Source: Lelliottia nimipressuralis (GTDB lineage Bacteria > Pseudomonadota > Gammaproteobacteria > Enterobacterales > Enterobacteriaceae). Taken from it: 64,000 nucleotides of DNA. The stretch is from the NCBI RefSeq assembly GCF_004402045.1, contig NZ_SOMG01000023.1, positions 310,001 through 374,000 on the forward strand. The letters are read 5' to 3'. Below are positions 22,492 through 33,254 of the stretch, in pieces. Each line of letters starts with the position of its first letter. The stretch's first letter is position 1. Made by a program: the position numbers and the translations under genes. Under the pieces are notes generated by a model. It was not told the DNA's origin, made no database searches, and saw only the letters and a list, made by a program, of their open reading frames with translations.

Positions 22492-24849
22492 TCAAAATAG
22501 GCCAAGTTGCCCTGTCACTAGTGTAGCAAAGTCGTCGTCGATGAAGGGCAAAATTCCGTCTGCCACCGGCTGAAGCTGACGCGTCAGATAGTGTTCGTAA
22601 TCCAGAGGAGAATGTTGATAATCCACGGGTTCCGGGCCGCTAATGGTCCAGACGTATTTGATGGTTCCCCGGTTTTGATACTGCGGCGCGCGGCCGCGGC
22701 GGACGTTTTCTTCATCCGCCAGGCGCGCGGCGCGTACGTGTGGAGGCACGTTGCGCTGGTACTCTGCGAGCGGGCGGCGCAGGCGTTTGCGATACACCAG
22801 CTGCGCGTCAAGTTCACCCGCCATCAGGCTGGCTATCGTCTCGCGCACGTAGTCCTGATACGGCTCATTGCGAAACACCCGCAGATAGAGCGTTTGCTGG
22901 AACTGCTGCGCCAGCGGCGTCCAGTCGGTGCGCACCGTCTCCAGCCCTTTAAAGACCATCCGCTGCGCGTTGCCCTCCTGAATCAGCCCGGCGTAGCGCT
23001 TCTTGCTGCCCTGATCGGTACCGCGAATGGTAGGCATTAAAAAACGGCTGAAGTGGGTTTCAAATTCCAGCTCCAGCGCGCTGGTTAACCGCTCTTTTTG
23101 CAAATGTTCCTGCCACCAGCCGTTCACAAAGGCGACCAGCGCGTTGCCGATTTGCGCGGCGTCCTCGTCTGAATGTGCCCCCTTAAGCCACACAAACGTG
23201 GAGTCCGTGTCGCCGTAGATGACGTCATAGCCCTGGGATTCAATCAGCGCTTTGGTCTGGCGCATAATCTCGTGCCCGCGCATGGTGATCGAGGAGGCCA
23301 GCCGTGGGTCAAAGAAGCGGCAGGCGCTGGTGCCCAGCACGCCGTAAAAGGCATTCATAATGATTTTCAGCGCCTGTGAAAGCGGCTTGTTGCCGTGGCG
23401 CTTGGCCTCGTCGCGGCCGTGCCAGATGTTTCCCACAATCTCCGGCAGGCAGTGTTTTTCCCGTGAGAAGCGTGCGCCGAGGAAGCCTTCCGTGCTGTGT
23501 TCATCATCCGGCTGCGCCATGCCCTCAATCAGCCCGACGGGATCGATCAGGAAGGTGCGGATAATCGACGGGTAGAGGCTTTTGTAATCCAGGACCAGAA
23601 CGGAGTCATACAATCCTGGCCGGGAATCCATGACGTAGCCGCCGGGGCTGGCCTGCGGCGGCACGTCCCCGAGGTTGGGGGCGACATACCCTGCCCGGTG
23701 CATCCGGGGGAAATAAAGATGGCTAAAGGCCGCTACGGAGCCGCCGTGCCTGTCAGCCGCAAGGCCGTTTACGGTTGCGCGCTCCAGCAGGAACGGCATG
23801 ATCTCGGTTTTGTGGAAAATCTGCGTAACCAGTTCGCAATCTTTCAGGTTATAGGTGGCGAGCGCCGGTTTGTCTTCGTTAAAGCGCCGGTCAATCTCAT
23901 CCATTCTGTCCCAGGGGTTGTCGATGGATTTACCCTCACCAAGCAGCTCCTGCGCGACCGCTTCGAGGGAGAAGGAAGAGAAGCTCCAGAAGGCGGATTT
24001 CAGCGCCTCGATGCCGTCGATAATCAGGCGGCCGTTGGCCTGCGCGAAGAAGACGCCGTTCTTAAAACCGTGTTCTCGCCATTCCAGCTCGCTGTTACCG
24101 CGCCCGAGCATCAGCGGGATGCGATACCGCTCGGCGTGTTTTTGCAGCACGCGCAGGTCGAATTGCACCACGTTCCAGCCGATAAGGACATCGGGATCGT
24201 AGTCGGCAAACCACTGGTTCAGCTTCTCCAGCAGCTGTGGTCGGCTGTTGACATACTCAAGTCGGAAATCCAGCGCGGACGCATCACCTTTCGGCGGCCC
24301 AAGCATATAGACAACCCGATCGCCGCACCCTTCCAGCCCAATACAGTACAGCTCACCGTGGCGGGTGGTTTCGATATCCAGCGACACCCATTTTAGCGGC
24401 GGACGATAGTGCGGATTTGGCTTCAGGCGCGCGTTGATAATTTTGCCGTTTTGCGGGGAGCCATCGACCCAGACGGGAGCGGTAATAAACCGCTCCATCA
24501 GAAAGCGTTCGGGTGGGCGAATATCCGCTTCGTACAGCGTCACGCCTGATTCGCGGAGCAGTTTTTCATAGCGCATCAGCTGGCGATGGGCGCGACAGTA
24601 GAGGCCATAAACCGGCTGGCGGTGGAAGTCTTTCAGTTCAAGGGGAGTGATGCGCCAGCCATTTTCACCGCGCAGCAGCTGTTTCACTTTTTCGACGTGA
24701 GGTTCTGGAATAAAAGCCACGGATTCCTGCGGCGGAAGCGTCACCTGTAGCGGGCCGTGGTCCGTTGCCAGCCAGAATTCAACCTCGGTGCCCTGAGGTG
24801 TATCCCGCCAGTGTCGGGTCAGTAAAAAGCCTTCTTGCGCCTGCGCCAC
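22492..24849 (-). CDS. polB: DNA polymerase II PolB (family B, SOS-induced)
   Basis: 785 residues (E. coli 783). A proofreading family B polymerase used in replication restart and lesion bypass. The 3'-5' exonuclease motif I is [10 protein letters not shown]. The polymerase motifs follow in order: [15 protein letters not shown] with [12 protein letters not shown], and [13 protein letters not shown] clean LexA box lies 58-73 bases upstream of the start, and the araD terminator hairpin lies between. Gene order rapA-polB-araD matches E. coli. Confidence 0.98.
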   Translation of the reverse strand: MAQAQEGFLLTRHWRDTPQGTEVEFWLATDHGPLQVTLPPQESVAFIPEPHVEKVKQLLRGENGWRITPLELKDFHRQPVYGLYCRAHRQLMRYEKLLRESGVTLYEADIRPPERFLMERFITAPVWVDGSPQNGKIINARLKPNPHYRPPLKWVSLDIETTRHGELYCIGLEGCGDRVVYMLGPPKGDASALDFRLEYVNSRPQLLEKLNQWFADYDPDVLIGWNVVQFDLRVLQKHAERYRIPLMLGRGNSELEWREHGFKNGVFFAQANGRLIIDGIEALKSAFWSFSSFSLEAVAQELLGEGKSIDNPWDRMDEIDRRFNEDKPALATYNLKDCELVTQIFHKTEIMPFLLERATVNGLAADRHGGSVAAFSHLYFPRMHRAGYVAPNLGDVPPQASPGGYVMDSRPGLYDSVLVLDYKSLYPSIIRTFLIDPVGLIEGMAQPDDEHSTEGFLGARFSREKHCLPEIVGNIWHGRDEAKRHGNKPLSQALKIIMNAFYGVLGTSACRFFDPRLASSITMRGHEIMRQTKALIESQGYDVIYGDTDSTFVWLKGAHSDEDAAQIGNALVAFVNGWWQEHLQKERLTSALELEFETHFSRFLMPTIRGTDQGSKKRYAGLIQEGNAQRMVFKGLETVRTDWTPLAQQFQQTLYLRVFRNEPYQDYVRETIASLMAGELDAQLVYRKRLRRPLAEYQRNVPPHVRAARLADEENVRRGRAPQYQNRGTIKYVWTISGPEPVDYQHSPLDYEHYLTRQLQPVADGILPFIDDDFATLVTGQLGLF

Positions 24850-24869
24850 ACCGTTATCCCATCAAACAA

Positions 24870-24894
24870 AACCAGGCCTGATTATAGCCTGGTT
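24870..24894 (-). terminator. araD terminator hairpin, with the polB -10 in its loop
   Basis: On the minus strand AACCAGGC, loop TATAATCA, GCCTGGTT, followed by a T-rich TTGTTT. It lies 30 bases after the araD stop. The loop contains TATAAT (plus-strand ATTATA, 24881-24886), a perfect -10 hexamer for polB. At 17 bases spacing the matching -35 is CAGCAT (24904-24909), which overlaps the LexA box. Confidence 0.75.
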
Positions 24895-24906
24895 GAATAT
24901 TTTATG

Positions 24907-24922
24907 CTGGGTATATATACAG
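24907..24922. promoter_or_regulatory. LexA box of polB
   Basis: CTGGGTATATATACAG has the form CTG-N10-CAG with an alternating AT core, a strong match to the LexA consensus CTGTATATATATACAG. It overlaps the predicted polB -35 and ends one base before the araD stop codon. Confidence 0.85.
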
Positions 24923-24923
24923 T

Positions 24924-25619
24924 TTACTGCCCGTAATAGGCTTTTGCACCGTGCTTGCGCAGGTAATGCTTGTCCAGCAGGGTTTGCTGCATGTCCGGGA
25001 GCTGTGGCGCCAGTTGGCGACAGAAGATCCCCATGTAGGCGACTTCTTCCAGCACGATGGCGTTATGCACCGCATCTTCCGCGTTTTTGCCCCAGGCAAA
25101 GGGACCGTGGGAGTGCACCAGCACGCCGGGCATTTGCGCCGCGTCGATCCCCTGTTTCTCAAAGGTTTCGACAATCACGTTGCCCGTTTCCCACTCATAC
25201 TCGCCGTTAATCTCCGCATCGGTCATGAGGCGGGTGCAGGGAATGGTGCCGTAAAAGTAGTCCGCGTGGGTGGTGCCGGTCGCCGGGATGGACTGGCCCG
25301 CCTGCGCCCAGATGGTGGCATGGCGCGAATGGGTATGCACAATGCCGCCGATGGTCGGGAATGACTGGTACAACAGGCGGTGGGTTGGCGTATCGGAGGA
25401 GGGTTTTTTCTTACCTTCGACCACTTCGCCGGTCTCGATGCTGACAACCACCATATCTTCTGCGGCCATCACCGTGTAATCCACGCCGGAAGGCTTGATC
25501 ACGAACACGCCCATTTCGCGGTCGACGGCGCTCACGTTGCCCCAGGTCAGCGTCACCAGGTTATGCTTTGGAAGCGCCAGATTGGCTTCAAGTACCTGAC
25601 GTTTGAGATCTTCTAACAT
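24924..25619 (-). CDS. araD: L-ribulose-5-phosphate 4-epimerase AraD
   Basis: 231 residues, the E. coli length. It converts L-ribulose-5-phosphate to D-xylulose-5-phosphate, the last step of arabinose entry into the pentose phosphate pathway. A class II aldolase fold with the zinc ligands His95 and His97 (VHTHSRH) and the third histidine in VLVHSHGPF; Asp76 (PSSDTPTH) is also present. The start is MLEDLKRQ at 25619; an upstream in-frame ATG would be within the intergenic hairpin. It is the last gene of araBAD. Confidence 0.98.
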   Translation of the reverse strand: MLEDLKRQVLEANLALPKHNLVTLTWGNVSAVDREMGVFVIKPSGVDYTVMAAEDMVVVSIETGEVVEGKKKPSSDTPTHRLLYQSFPTIGGIVHTHSRHATIWAQAGQSIPATGTTHADYFYGTIPCTRLMTDAEINGEYEWETGNVIVETFEKQGIDAAQMPGVLVHSHGPFAWGKNAEDAVHNAIVLEEVAYMGIFCRQLAPQLPDMQQTLLDKHYLRKHGAKAYYGQ

Positions 25620-25630
25620 TGTTGTCTCCC

Positions 25631-25657
25631 TGCCCGGCGGCGCAGCACCGCCGGGCA
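25631..25657. repeat. GC-rich hairpin between araA and araD (REP-like)
   Basis: TGCCCGGCGG (25631-25640) pairs perfectly with CCGCCGGGCA (25648-25657), with a 7-base loop. It lies in the 47-base araA-araD gap. E. coli also has REP elements here; such hairpins can stabilise the upstream mRNA and lower distal expression. Confidence 0.75.
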
Positions 25658-25666
25658 TTCCGTGCT

Positions 25667-27169
25667 TTAGCGTTTTGAACCGTAATAGACTTCATTCCAG
25701 CGCAGCGAATCTTTGAAGGCTGGCAGGCGGGTATCGTTATCAATCACGGTCAGTTCGATGTCGTGCAGCTCGGCGAACTGACGCATATCGTTCAGATCCA
25801 GCGCATGGCTAAACACGGTGTGGTGCGCGCCACCTGCGACGATCCAGGCTTCTGACGCGGTAGGCAGGTCAGGCTGTGCTTTCCACAGGGCGTTGGCGAC
25901 CGGCAGTTTTGGCAGAGAGTGTGGTGTTTCAACGGCATCGACGCAGTTCACCAGCAGGCGGAAACGATCGCCCAGATCGATCAGGCTGGCGTTGATGGCC
26001 GGGCCGGTGCGGGTGTTGAAGATCAGACGAGCCGGATCGGCTTTTCCGCCAATTCCGAGGTACTGCACGTCCAGGATCGGTTTCTCTTCAACAGCAATAG
26101 ACGGGCAAACTTCCAGCATGTGTGAGCCGAGCACCAGGTCGTTGCCGTTTTCGAAGTGGTAGGTGTAGTCCTCCATAAAGGAGGTGCCGCCCTGCAGACC
26201 GGTCGACATCACCTTCATGATGCGAAGCAGAGCGGCAGTTTTCCAGTCGCCTTCACCGGCAAAGCCGTAGCCCTGCTGCATCAGACGTTGTACTGCCAGA
26301 CCTGGCAGCTGTTTCAGACCGTGGAGATCTTCAAACGTCGTGGTAAAGGCGTGGAAACCGCCCTGTTCCAGGAAGCGCTTCATGCCCAGCTCGATGCGCG
26401 CCGCATCCAGCACGTTCTGGCGCTTATCGCCGTTGATTTGTGCCGCAGGTGTAAGGCGGTAGCTGCTTTCGTACTCATCCACCAGCGCGCTTACGTCGCC
26501 GTCGCTGATTTCATTGACTACCTGTACCAGGTCGCCCACGGCCCAGGTATTCACGGAGAAGCCAAACTTGATCTGCGCGGCCACTTTGTCGCCGTCGGTC
26601 ACGGCCACTTCACGCATGTTGTCGCCAAAGCGCACCACTTTCAGGTGGCGGGTATCCTGTTTAGAGACCGCCTGACGCATCCAGGAGCCGATACGCTTCT
26701 GTGCCTGGCCGTCCTGCCAGTGGCCGGTTACCACCGCGTGCTGCTGACGCATGCGCGCGCCGATGAAGCCGAACTCGCGGCCGCCGTGCGCGGTCTGGTT
26801 CAGGTTCATGAAGTCCATGTCGATGCTGTCCCACGGCAGGGAGGCGTTGAACTGGGTATGGAACTGCAGCAGCGGCTTGTTGAGGATAGACAGGCCGTTG
26901 ATCCACATTTTGGCCGGTGAGAAGGTGTGCAGCCACACCACCAGACCTGCGCATTTATCGTCGTAGTTCGCGTCGCGGCAGATATGGGTGATCTCATCCG
27001 GCGTCGTGCCCAGCGGTTTCAGCACCAGTTTGCACGGCAGTTTGGCTTCTGCGTTCAGGGCGTTAACGACGTGCTCCGCGTGTTTCGTCACCTGTTGCAG
27101 CGCTTCCGGTCCGTACAGGTGCTGGCTGCCAATCACAAACCATACTTCATAATGATTAAAAATGGTCAT
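25667..27169 (-). CDS. araA: L-arabinose isomerase AraA
   Basis: 500 residues, the E. coli length. It interconverts L-arabinose and L-ribulose with Mn2+. Recognised by [18 protein letters not shown] at the N-terminus, the central [16 protein letters not shown], and [20 protein letters not shown], which includes metal-ligand Glu and His residues. It starts 10 bases after the araB stop and is followed by the REP-like hairpin and araD. Confidence 0.98.
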   Translation of the reverse strand: MTIFNHYEVWFVIGSQHLYGPEALQQVTKHAEHVVNALNAEAKLPCKLVLKPLGTTPDEITHICRDANYDDKCAGLVVWLHTFSPAKMWINGLSILNKPLLQFHTQFNASLPWDSIDMDFMNLNQTAHGGREFGFIGARMRQQHAVVTGHWQDGQAQKRIGSWMRQAVSKQDTRHLKVVRFGDNMREVAVTDGDKVAAQIKFGFSVNTWAVGDLVQVVNEISDGDVSALVDEYESSYRLTPAAQINGDKRQNVLDAARIELGMKRFLEQGGFHAFTTTFEDLHGLKQLPGLAVQRLMQQGYGFAGEGDWKTAALLRIMKVMSTGLQGGTSFMEDYTYHFENGNDLVLGSHMLEVCPSIAVEEKPILDVQYLGIGGKADPARLIFNTRTGPAINASLIDLGDRFRLLVNCVDAVETPHSLPKLPVANALWKAQPDLPTASEAWIVAGGAHHTVFSHALDLNDMRQFAELHDIELTVIDNDTRLPAFKDSLRWNEVYYGSKR

Positions 27170-27179
27170 CGTCGTGTCC

Positions 27180-28889
27180 TTAATGGGTCAGGGTTGCCGT
27201 CGTGTCCGCGGTGTGTTTTGACGGGGCGGCGACAGGGAGATAGTGAAGTTCGGCGCTTTTTGCCCATTGCTGGTAGCGCTGATAAAGCTGTTCAAAGCGT
27301 TGTGCCTGCTGGGCTCGCGGCTGGAGCGTGTTTTCAACGGCGCTTGCCATATGCTGCTGCGCGGTCGGGATATCCGCATGGACGCCTGCGGCAACCGCAG
27401 CGAAAATCGCCGCGCCCAGCGCGCAGCACTGATCGGAAGCGACAATTTGCAGCGGACGGTTCAGCACGTCGCAGCAGGCCTGCATGATCACCGGGTTTTT
27501 ACGGGCGATACCGCCCAGCGCCATCACGTTATTCACGTCGATGCCCTGTTCGGTGAAGCACTCCATAATCGCGCGGGCACCGAAGGCGGTGGCGGCAATC
27601 AGGCCACCAAACAGCGCGGGTGCGTCGGTTGCGAGGTTGAGATCGGTAATGACGCCTTTCAGGCGCTGGTTAGCACCGGGTGTACGACGGCCGTTGAACC
27701 AGTCCAGCACCACCGGGAGATGATCGAGGGACGGATTTTTTGCCCAGGCATCGGTGAGCTGGGGCAGGAGCTGTTTTTTACTCTCAGCAATCTGCGTTTT
27801 CAGTTCTGGATGTGCCGCCGCCAGCCGATCCAGCGGCCAGCCCAGCACGCGCCCAAACCAGGCGTAGATATCGCCAAAGGCGGACTGGCCAGCTTCGAGG
27901 CCGATAAAATCTGGCACTACGCTGCCGTCAACCTGGCCGCAGATGCCCTTCACCGCGCGGTCGCCGACGCTGGCTTTATCTGCCGTCAGGATGTCGCAGG
28001 TGGAGGTGCCGATCACTTTCACCAGCGTATTAGGCTGTGCACCGGCGCCCACGGCCCCCATATGGCAGTCAAACGCGCCGCCGGAGATCGCCACGTTCTG
28101 CGGCAGGCCGAGGCGCTTCGCCCACTCTTCACAGAGCGTGCCGACGGGAATATCGGCGGTGAAGGTGTCGGTAAACAGCGGATATTTCAGATTTTTGTTG
28201 ATGATTGGGTCGAGTTCGTCGAAGAAGGCTGCCGGTGGCAGACCTCCCCAGCTTTCATGCCAGAGTGATTTATGCCCGGCGCTGCAGCGGCCGCGGCGGA
28301 TATCCTGCGGCCGCGTAGTGCCGGAGAGCAGAGCGGGAACCCAGTCGCACAGTTCAATCCAGGAGACCGCCGCCTGGGCAACCGATGCATCCTCGCGGGT
28401 AACGTGCAGGATCTTGGCCCAGAACCATTCGCTGGAGTAAATCCCGCCGATGTAGCGGGAGTAGTCTGTTTTGCCCGGCTGATGGCACAGGCGGGTGATG
28501 GCTTCGGCCTCTTCCACCGCGGTATGGTCTTTCCACAGCACGAACATGGCGTTCGGGTTGTCGGCAAACTCAGGGCGCAGCGCCAGCACGCGGCCTTCGG
28601 CATCCACGGGGGCAGGCGTGGAGCCGGTGCTGTCGACGCCAATGCCGACAATTTCCGCCCGCTGGACGTCAGTCAGTTCAGCGAGCACGGTTTTGATTGC
28701 CGCTTCCATCGATTCAATGTAGTCACGCGGGTGGTGACGGAACTGGTTGTTTGGCGCATCGCAGTAGCGCCCCTCTTGCCAGCGCGGGTACCACTCAACG
28801 CTGGTTGCTATCTCCTGGCCGGACGTACAGTCCACTGCCAGCGCGCGAACCGAATCGCTGCCAAAATCGAGGCCAATCGCAATTGCCAT
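27180..28889 (-). CDS. araB: L-ribulokinase AraB
   Basis: 569 residues (E. coli 566). A FGGY-family kinase that phosphorylates L-ribulose. The N-terminal phosphate loop is [12 protein letters not shown], the substrate region includes [11 protein letters not shown], and the C-terminal ATP site includes [14 protein letters not shown] and DQCCALGAA. It is the first gene of araBAD, expressed from the promoter at 28924-28987 and divergent from araC. Confidence 0.98.
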   Translation of the reverse strand: MAIAIGLDFGSDSVRALAVDCTSGQEIATSVEWYPRWQEGRYCDAPNNQFRHHPRDYIESMEAAIKTVLAELTDVQRAEIVGIGVDSTGSTPAPVDAEGRVLALRPEFADNPNAMFVLWKDHTAVEEAEAITRLCHQPGKTDYSRYIGGIYSSEWFWAKILHVTREDASVAQAAVSWIELCDWVPALLSGTTRPQDIRRGRCSAGHKSLWHESWGGLPPAAFFDELDPIINKNLKYPLFTDTFTADIPVGTLCEEWAKRLGLPQNVAISGGAFDCHMGAVGAGAQPNTLVKVIGTSTCDILTADKASVGDRAVKGICGQVDGSVVPDFIGLEAGQSAFGDIYAWFGRVLGWPLDRLAAAHPELKTQIAESKKQLLPQLTDAWAKNPSLDHLPVVLDWFNGRRTPGANQRLKGVITDLNLATDAPALFGGLIAATAFGARAIMECFTEQGIDVNNVMALGGIARKNPVIMQACCDVLNRPLQIVASDQCCALGAAIFAAVAAGVHADIPTAQQHMASAVENTLQPRAQQAQRFEQLYQRYQQWAKSAELHYLPVAAPSKHTADTTATLTH

Positions 28890-28923
28890 GGTGTTGCTCC
28901 ATCGGAAAAACAGGTATGGAAGA

Positions 28924-28987
28924 ACATTAGAGACTGGGGGCGAAAATCGTCAGGCAGGATCCGCTAATCTTATGGACTAAATTGCTG
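28924..28987 (-). promoter_or_regulatory. araBAD promoter with AraC sites I1 and I2
   Basis: On the minus strand the -35 is CTGACG (28948-28953) and the -10 is TAATGT (28924-28929), 18 bases apart. Site I2 (28950-28966, TAGCGGATCCTGCCTGA) differs by one base from E. coli and overlaps the -35. Site I1 (28971-28987) keeps the AGCA and TCCATA boxes. The 4-bp gap between I1 and I2 is as in E. coli, fitting AraC activation. Confidence 0.9.
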
Positions 28988-29000
28988 TCACAACGGAAAG

Positions 29001-29016
29001 TGTGACGCTGTGCAAA
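29001..29016. promoter_or_regulatory. CRP site between araBAD and araC
   Basis: TGTGACGCTGTGCAAA fits TGTGA-N6-TCACA in its first half and partly in its second. It lies just upstream of I1, at the E. coli CRP position for pBAD and pC. Confidence 0.85.
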
Positions 29017-29044
29017 TATTCAATGTGGACATTTCTGCCGCACT

Positions 29045-29061
29045 TATAGACACTTTTGTTA
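29045..29061. promoter_or_regulatory. AraC operator O1 (one half-site)
   Basis: TATAGACACTTTTGTTA is identical to the corresponding E. coli O1 segment, as recalled. O1 lets AraC repress its own promoter. The second half-site, expected just downstream, is less clear. Confidence 0.7.
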
Positions 29062-29181
29062 CTGCTTATCTGCCTGCTCTGGCGGAGAAATCAGGGGGAA
29101 AGGCTGAAACATGGCGGACGTAAAAGCGGCGTGATGATTTTTGGATCTTTTCGCGGGCCATTTTTAACCTGCTTTTAATGA

Positions 29182-29198
29182 TATGGACAATTGGTTTC
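29182..29198. promoter_or_regulatory. AraC operator O2 (distal looping site)
   Basis: TATGGACAATTGGTTTC matches E. coli araO2. It starts 211 bases from the start of I1 in the same orientation, the known loop length for AraC repression without arabinose. It lies in the araC leader, 29 bases before the chosen araC start. The remainder of the 337-base araB-araC gap holds no open frame of note. Confidence 0.85.
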
Positions 29199-29226
29199 CT
29201 TCAGGACCCTTGGGAGAACTGAATCT

Positions 29227-30072
29227 ATGGCCGAAACGCAAAACGATCCCCTGCTGCCGGGATACTCGTTTAACGCACACCTTGTGGCGGGGCTGACCCC
29301 TATCGAGGCTGAGGGATATCTCGATTTTTACGTCGACCGACCGCTCGGGATGAAAGGATATATTCTTAACCTGACCGTGCGAGGGGAAGGGATCATCAAG
29401 AACGGTGACCAGCAGTTCGTCTGCCGCCCCGGCGATATCCTGCTGTTCCCGCCGGGGGAGATCCACCATTACGGCCGCCACCCTGATGCCAAAGAGTGGT
29501 ATCACCAGTGGGTCTACTTCCGTCCACGCGCCTACTGGCAGGAGTGGCTTTCGTGGCCGGCTATTTTTGCGCATACCGGTTTTTATCGTCCGGATGAGGT
29601 TCATCTGGCGCAGTTTCGCGAGCTTTTTGCCCAGATTATTGAGGCGGGGCAGGCAGGAGGGCGTTATGCCGAACTGCTGGCCATTAACCTGCTCGAGCAG
29701 GTGCTGCTGCGTCGGATGGAAGCCATCAACGAATCGCTTAACCCGCCGCTGGATAACCGCGTGCGCGACGCCTGTCAGTACATCAGCGACCACCTCGCCG
29801 ATAGCCAGTTTGATATTGCCAGCGTTGCTCAGCATGTTTGTCTGTCGCCGTCGCGGCTGTCGCATCTGTTTCGTCAGCAGCTTGGCGTTAGCGTGTTGAG
29901 CTGGCGTGAGGATCAGCGCATCAGCCAGGCGAAGCTTCTGCTCAGCACCACCCGGATGCCGATTGCCACCGTGGGACGTAACGTAGGCTTTGAAGATCAG
30001 CTCTATTTTTCTCGCGTATTTAAAAAATGCACCGGAGCCAGCCCGAGTGAATTCCGCGCGGGATGTGAATAA
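29227..30072 (+). CDS. araC: Arabinose operon regulator AraC (281-residue form)
   Basis: 281 residues from ATG 29227 ([15 protein letters not shown]). It is 11 residues shorter than E. coli AraC because it ends right after FRAGCE. The N-terminal arm and cupin domain bind arabinose ([18 protein letters not shown]), and a coiled-coil dimer helix follows ([18 protein letters not shown]). The C-terminal domain has two helix-turn-helix motifs ([21 protein letters not shown] and [12 protein letters not shown]). A frame opening at ATG 29191 adds 12 residues but starts inside O2, so it was rejected. Confidence 0.97.
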   Translation: MAETQNDPLLPGYSFNAHLVAGLTPIEAEGYLDFYVDRPLGMKGYILNLTVRGEGIIKNGDQQFVCRPGDILLFPPGEIHHYGRHPDAKEWYHQWVYFRPRAYWQEWLSWPAIFAHTGFYRPDEVHLAQFRELFAQIIEAGQAGGRYAELLAINLLEQVLLRRMEAINESLNPPLDNRVRDACQYISDHLADSQFDIASVAQHVCLSPSRLSHLFRQQLGVSVLSWREDQRISQAKLLLSTTRMPIATVGRNVGFEDQLYFSRVFKKCTGASPSEFRAGCE

Positions 30073-30200
30073 ACGGTAAAAAAAGATAAACAAACAGGTG
30101 AATGCGGAAAGCAGCCTGTAAACTATTCAGACAATTGTTGCCTTGACGCGGTGCGGGGCGCTAAGCAGAATCGCTGATTCGTTTTCTGACCGGAATAGTT

Positions 30201-30968
30201 ATGCAGGCATTGCTGGAACACTTTATTACCCAGTCCGTTATGTATTCGCTCATCGCCGTGGCGCTGGTGGCGTTTCTGGAATCGCTGGCACTTGTGGGGT
30301 TAATCCTGCCCGGTACCGTGATGATGGCAGGGCTTGGCGCGCTGATTGGCAGCGGTGAGGTTAATTTCTGGCAGGCTTGGCTGGCCGGGATTATCGGCTG
30401 CCTGCTGGGCGACTGGATCTCCTTCTGGCTGGGCTGGCGCTTTAAGAAGCCGCTGCACCGTTGGTCGTTTATGAAAAAGAACAAAGCCTTGCTGGATAAA
30501 ACCGAGCATGCGCTACACCAGCACAGTATGTTTACCATCCTCGTTGGTCGCTTTGTCGGGCCTACGCGTCCGCTGGTTCCTATGGTCGCCGGGATGCTGG
30601 ATCTTCCCGTCGCCAAGTTTGTGGTACCGAATATCATCGGCTGCGTCTTCTGGCCGCCGTTCTACTTCCTGCCGGGGATCCTCGCGGGTGCAGCCATCGA
30701 TATTCCTGACGGTATGCAAAGCGGTGAGTTTAAGTGGCTGCTGCTGGGCACGGCGCTGCTGCTGTGGCTGGCGGCATGGCTGTGCTGGCGGCTGTGGCGC
30801 AGCGCGAAAGCGAATATCGATCGCCTGAGTCGCTATCTCCCCCGCGCTCGCCTGTTGTGGCTGGCACCGTTGACGCTGGGCGTTGCGGTGGTGGCGCTGG
30901 TGGCATTGATTCGCCATCCGCTGATGCCGGTGTACGGTGAGATCCTGTTGAAGGTGGTGAGCCGCTAA
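30201..30968 (+). CDS. yabI: DedA-family inner-membrane protein YabI
   Basis: 255 residues (E. coli 254). A DedA/SNARE-associated family protein; family members are linked to undecaprenyl phosphate and lipid flipping, but the specific substrate of YabI is not established. Conserved segments are [30 protein letters not shown], the F/G-RF-x-G-x-(S/T)-R motif as [17 protein letters not shown], and several transmembrane helices at both ends. Its stop codon overlaps the stop of the convergent gene thiQ (30965-30968), so no terminator lies between them. Confidence 0.92.
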   Translation: MQALLEHFITQSVMYSLIAVALVAFLESLALVGLILPGTVMMAGLGALIGSGEVNFWQAWLAGIIGCLLGDWISFWLGWRFKKPLHRWSFMKKNKALLDKTEHALHQHSMFTILVGRFVGPTRPLVPMVAGMLDLPVAKFVVPNIIGCVFWPPFYFLPGILAGAAIDIPDGMQSGEFKWLLLGTALLLWLAAWLCWRLWRSAKANIDRLSRYLPRARLLWLAPLTLGVAVVALVALIRHPLMPVYGEILLKVVSR

Positions 30969-31660
30969 TGAATTCCCAGCAGGTGCGACGCGCTTGCTTT
31001 TCCGCTCATCAGCGCTTCAGTTTCGCCATCCCATAAAATACGTCCCTCCGCGATCACCACCGATCGCGGCGCAATGCGTACAGCATCTTCAATGCTATGT
31101 GACACCATCAGCATGGTCAGCTGCTGGCGCTGGCAGACGTCCTGCACCAGGGCAAGCATCTCCTGCCTCAGCGCGGGATCGAGTGCGGAGAAGGGTTCAT
31201 CCAGAAGCAGCACCTGCTGCTCGCGTACCAGACAGCGTGCCAGCGCCACCCGCTGCCGCTGGCCGCCGGAAAGCTCGCCGGGCAAGCGGTCAAGAAAAGC
31301 GGTAATGCCCATCTGGTCGGCAATCCTTTCCAGCTTTTGACGCTGCGCGTCGTTGAGCTTTAGCCCCGGATCCATACCCAGCCCGATGTTTTGCCGTACC
31401 GTCAGATGGGTAAACAGGTTATTTTCCTGGAACAGCATCGACACCGGGCGCTTTGCCGGTGGAGTATGGGTATGGTCGCGGTTTTCAATCTCTATCGATC
31501 CGCTTGCCGGCTGCAGAAAACCGGCGATCAGATTAAGCAAGGTACTCTTTCCTGCACCGCTTGGGCCGAGCACCGCAATCATCTCACCCTGACGTACCGA
31601 AAGAGTGAAGCGCATGGGCAGGTGCTGGTAGAGCCAGGTTACATCAATCAGTTTTAACAT
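30965..31660 (-). CDS. thiQ: Thiamine ABC transporter ATP-binding protein ThiQ
   Basis: 231 residues (E. coli 232), starting at [11 protein letters not shown]. The ATPase of the ThiBPQ importer for thiamine and its phosphates. Walker A is GPSGAGKST, the signature is LSGGQRQR and Walker B is [14 protein letters not shown], with the switch His in MVSHS. It overlaps the end of thiP by 17 bases, so it is translationally coupled. A longer in-frame start lies inside thiP. Confidence 0.97.
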   Translation of the reverse strand: MLKLIDVTWLYQHLPMRFTLSVRQGEMIAVLGPSGAGKSTLLNLIAGFLQPASGSIEIENRDHTHTPPAKRPVSMLFQENNLFTHLTVRQNIGLGMDPGLKLNDAQRQKLERIADQMGITAFLDRLPGELSGGQRQRVALARCLVREQQVLLLDEPFSALDPALRQEMLALVQDVCQRQQLTMLMVSHSIEDAVRIAPRSVVIAEGRILWDGETEALMSGKASASHLLGIH

Positions 31661-33254
31661 CACGCCCCGGAATTTTTTCGATAACGGTAAATAACGCAAA
31701 GCACAGCAGCAGCAGCAGCAGCGCGGTGACAGCACCGTCCTGACTGCGGTAAGAGCCAATCTGCTGATACAGCCAGTAGGGCAGCGTGCGGAAATCGTCA
31801 TTGCCGAAGAGTGCTACCACGCCAAAATCACCAATTGAAAGCACGCAGGCGAAGGCTAACGCCTGTGCCAGCGGGCGTTTCAGGGCACGCAGTTCGACTA
31901 TTTTCAATCGCCGCCATCCCTGCATCCCCAGCGACTGACAGAGCAAACTGTAGCGGCTGTTGACGTCGCGCATCGGATTTTCCAGCACCTTGAGCGCGTA
32001 AGGAATGGCCATCAGGGCGTTGGTAAAAATCACAATACCGTCGGCGTTTTCCGGCAGGCCGATGGTACTGTTGAACAGTAAGAAGAAGCCCGTCGCCAGC
32101 ACGATCCCCGGCATTGCCAGAATCAGCATGCCTGTCAGTTCCAGCGCGTGTCCGGCTTTTTGGGCCTGACGGGCATAGAGTTCGCGGCTGCTCCACAGCA
32201 GCATCATGGTCAGCATGACGCACAGCAGACCTGCCGCCAGGGCGATACGAAGCGAGGTCCCGGTGGCCCGCCAGAGGATGGGCTGCTGCAGGACGGACAT
32301 GAGATTGAGGTTAAGACCGTCAACGATAACGGCTATCAGCGGCGGCAGCAGCAGCAGGAGTGCCAGCGCGATCAGAAGAAAATCGGTGATGCGGCTATGC
32401 AGGCTGTCCTGCGGGTCACGCCAGCCAGTCACCTGATGACTGCCGGGGGGAATGGCTTTACTCAGCCGCTGGCTCAGCAGCACCAGCGCAAGGCAGCATC
32501 CCATCTGTGCCATCGCCAGCAGTGCGGCACGACCGGGATCGTAGTCGTAACTCAGCGCCTGATAAATCGCCAGCTCAATGGTTGTGGCCTGCGGTCCGCC
32601 GCCGAGTGAAAGCACGGTGGCAAAGCTGGCAAAGCAGAGCATGAAGATTAATGCCGCTACAGGGGGAAGCTGGCGGCGCAGCCACGGCCATTCGACAAAG
32701 CGGAAGAATGACATGCCGCGCATGCCTAGCTGGGCGGCAATCTGACGCTGTTCGCCGGGAATGTTCTCCAGCGCCTGCAAAAAGAGGCGTGTCGCCATCG
32801 GCATATTGAAAAACACGTGCGCCAGCAGAATGCCCTTCAGCCCGTAAGGGGAGAAGGTCCACTCCAGGCCGAGAGCCGCAAAGAGTGACGCCAGCCAGCC
32901 CTGGCGACCATACACGCTCAGAATGCCAAATACTGCCACCAGTACGGGCAGGATCAGCGTCATGGCGCACAGGCGCAGCAGCGCCTGCCTGCCGGGGAAG
33001 CGCCTGCGGTAGAGCGCCCGCGCCAGGAAAATGGCCGGGATCACCGACAGCAGGGCAGAAAGAAACGCCTGCCAGAAAGAGAAACGAATGACGTGCCAGA
33101 GATAGCTGTCGTGCCAGAGCGCGGGCAGGTCACTCTCTGGCGCGTTAAACCACAATGCAAGAAAGGCCCCCAGGCTGACCGCCACCATGACTACGGCGGC
33201 GAGCAGCCCGGGTAGTAACCAGCCGGGAATTAACGGCTGACGGCGCGTTGCCAT
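31644..33254 (-). CDS. thiP: Thiamine ABC transporter permease ThiP
   Basis: 536 residues, the E. coli length. A fused permease with two MetI-like (BPD_transp_1) units, each with about six transmembrane segments. The EAA-type loops are visible at [20 protein letters not shown] and [20 protein letters not shown]. It overlaps thiB by 25 bases upstream and thiQ by 17 downstream. Confidence 0.97.
   Translation of the reverse strand: MATRRQPLIPGWLLPGLLAAVVMVAVSLGAFLALWFNAPESDLPALWHDSYLWHVIRFSFWQAFLSALLSVIPAIFLARALYRRRFPGRQALLRLCAMTLILPVLVAVFGILSVYGRQGWLASLFAALGLEWTFSPYGLKGILLAHVFFNMPMATRLFLQALENIPGEQRQIAAQLGMRGMSFFRFVEWPWLRRQLPPVAALIFMLCFASFATVLSLGGGPQATTIELAIYQALSYDYDPGRAALLAMAQMGCCLALVLLSQRLSKAIPPGSHQVTGWRDPQDSLHSRITDFLLIALALLLLLPPLIAVIVDGLNLNLMSVLQQPILWRATGTSLRIALAAGLLCVMLTMMLLWSSRELYARQAQKAGHALELTGMLILAMPGIVLATGFFLLFNSTIGLPENADGIVIFTNALMAIPYALKVLENPMRDVNSRYSLLCQSLGMQGWRRLKIVELRALKRPLAQALAFACVLSIGDFGVVALFGNDDFRTLPYWLYQQIGSYRSQDGAVTALLLLLLCFALFTVIEKIPGRDVKTD

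Noticed and set aside
29191..29226. Upstream ATG that would lengthen AraC by 12 residues
   Set aside because: It begins inside the O2 operator and gives residues unlike any AraC; the ATG at 29227 fits the family.
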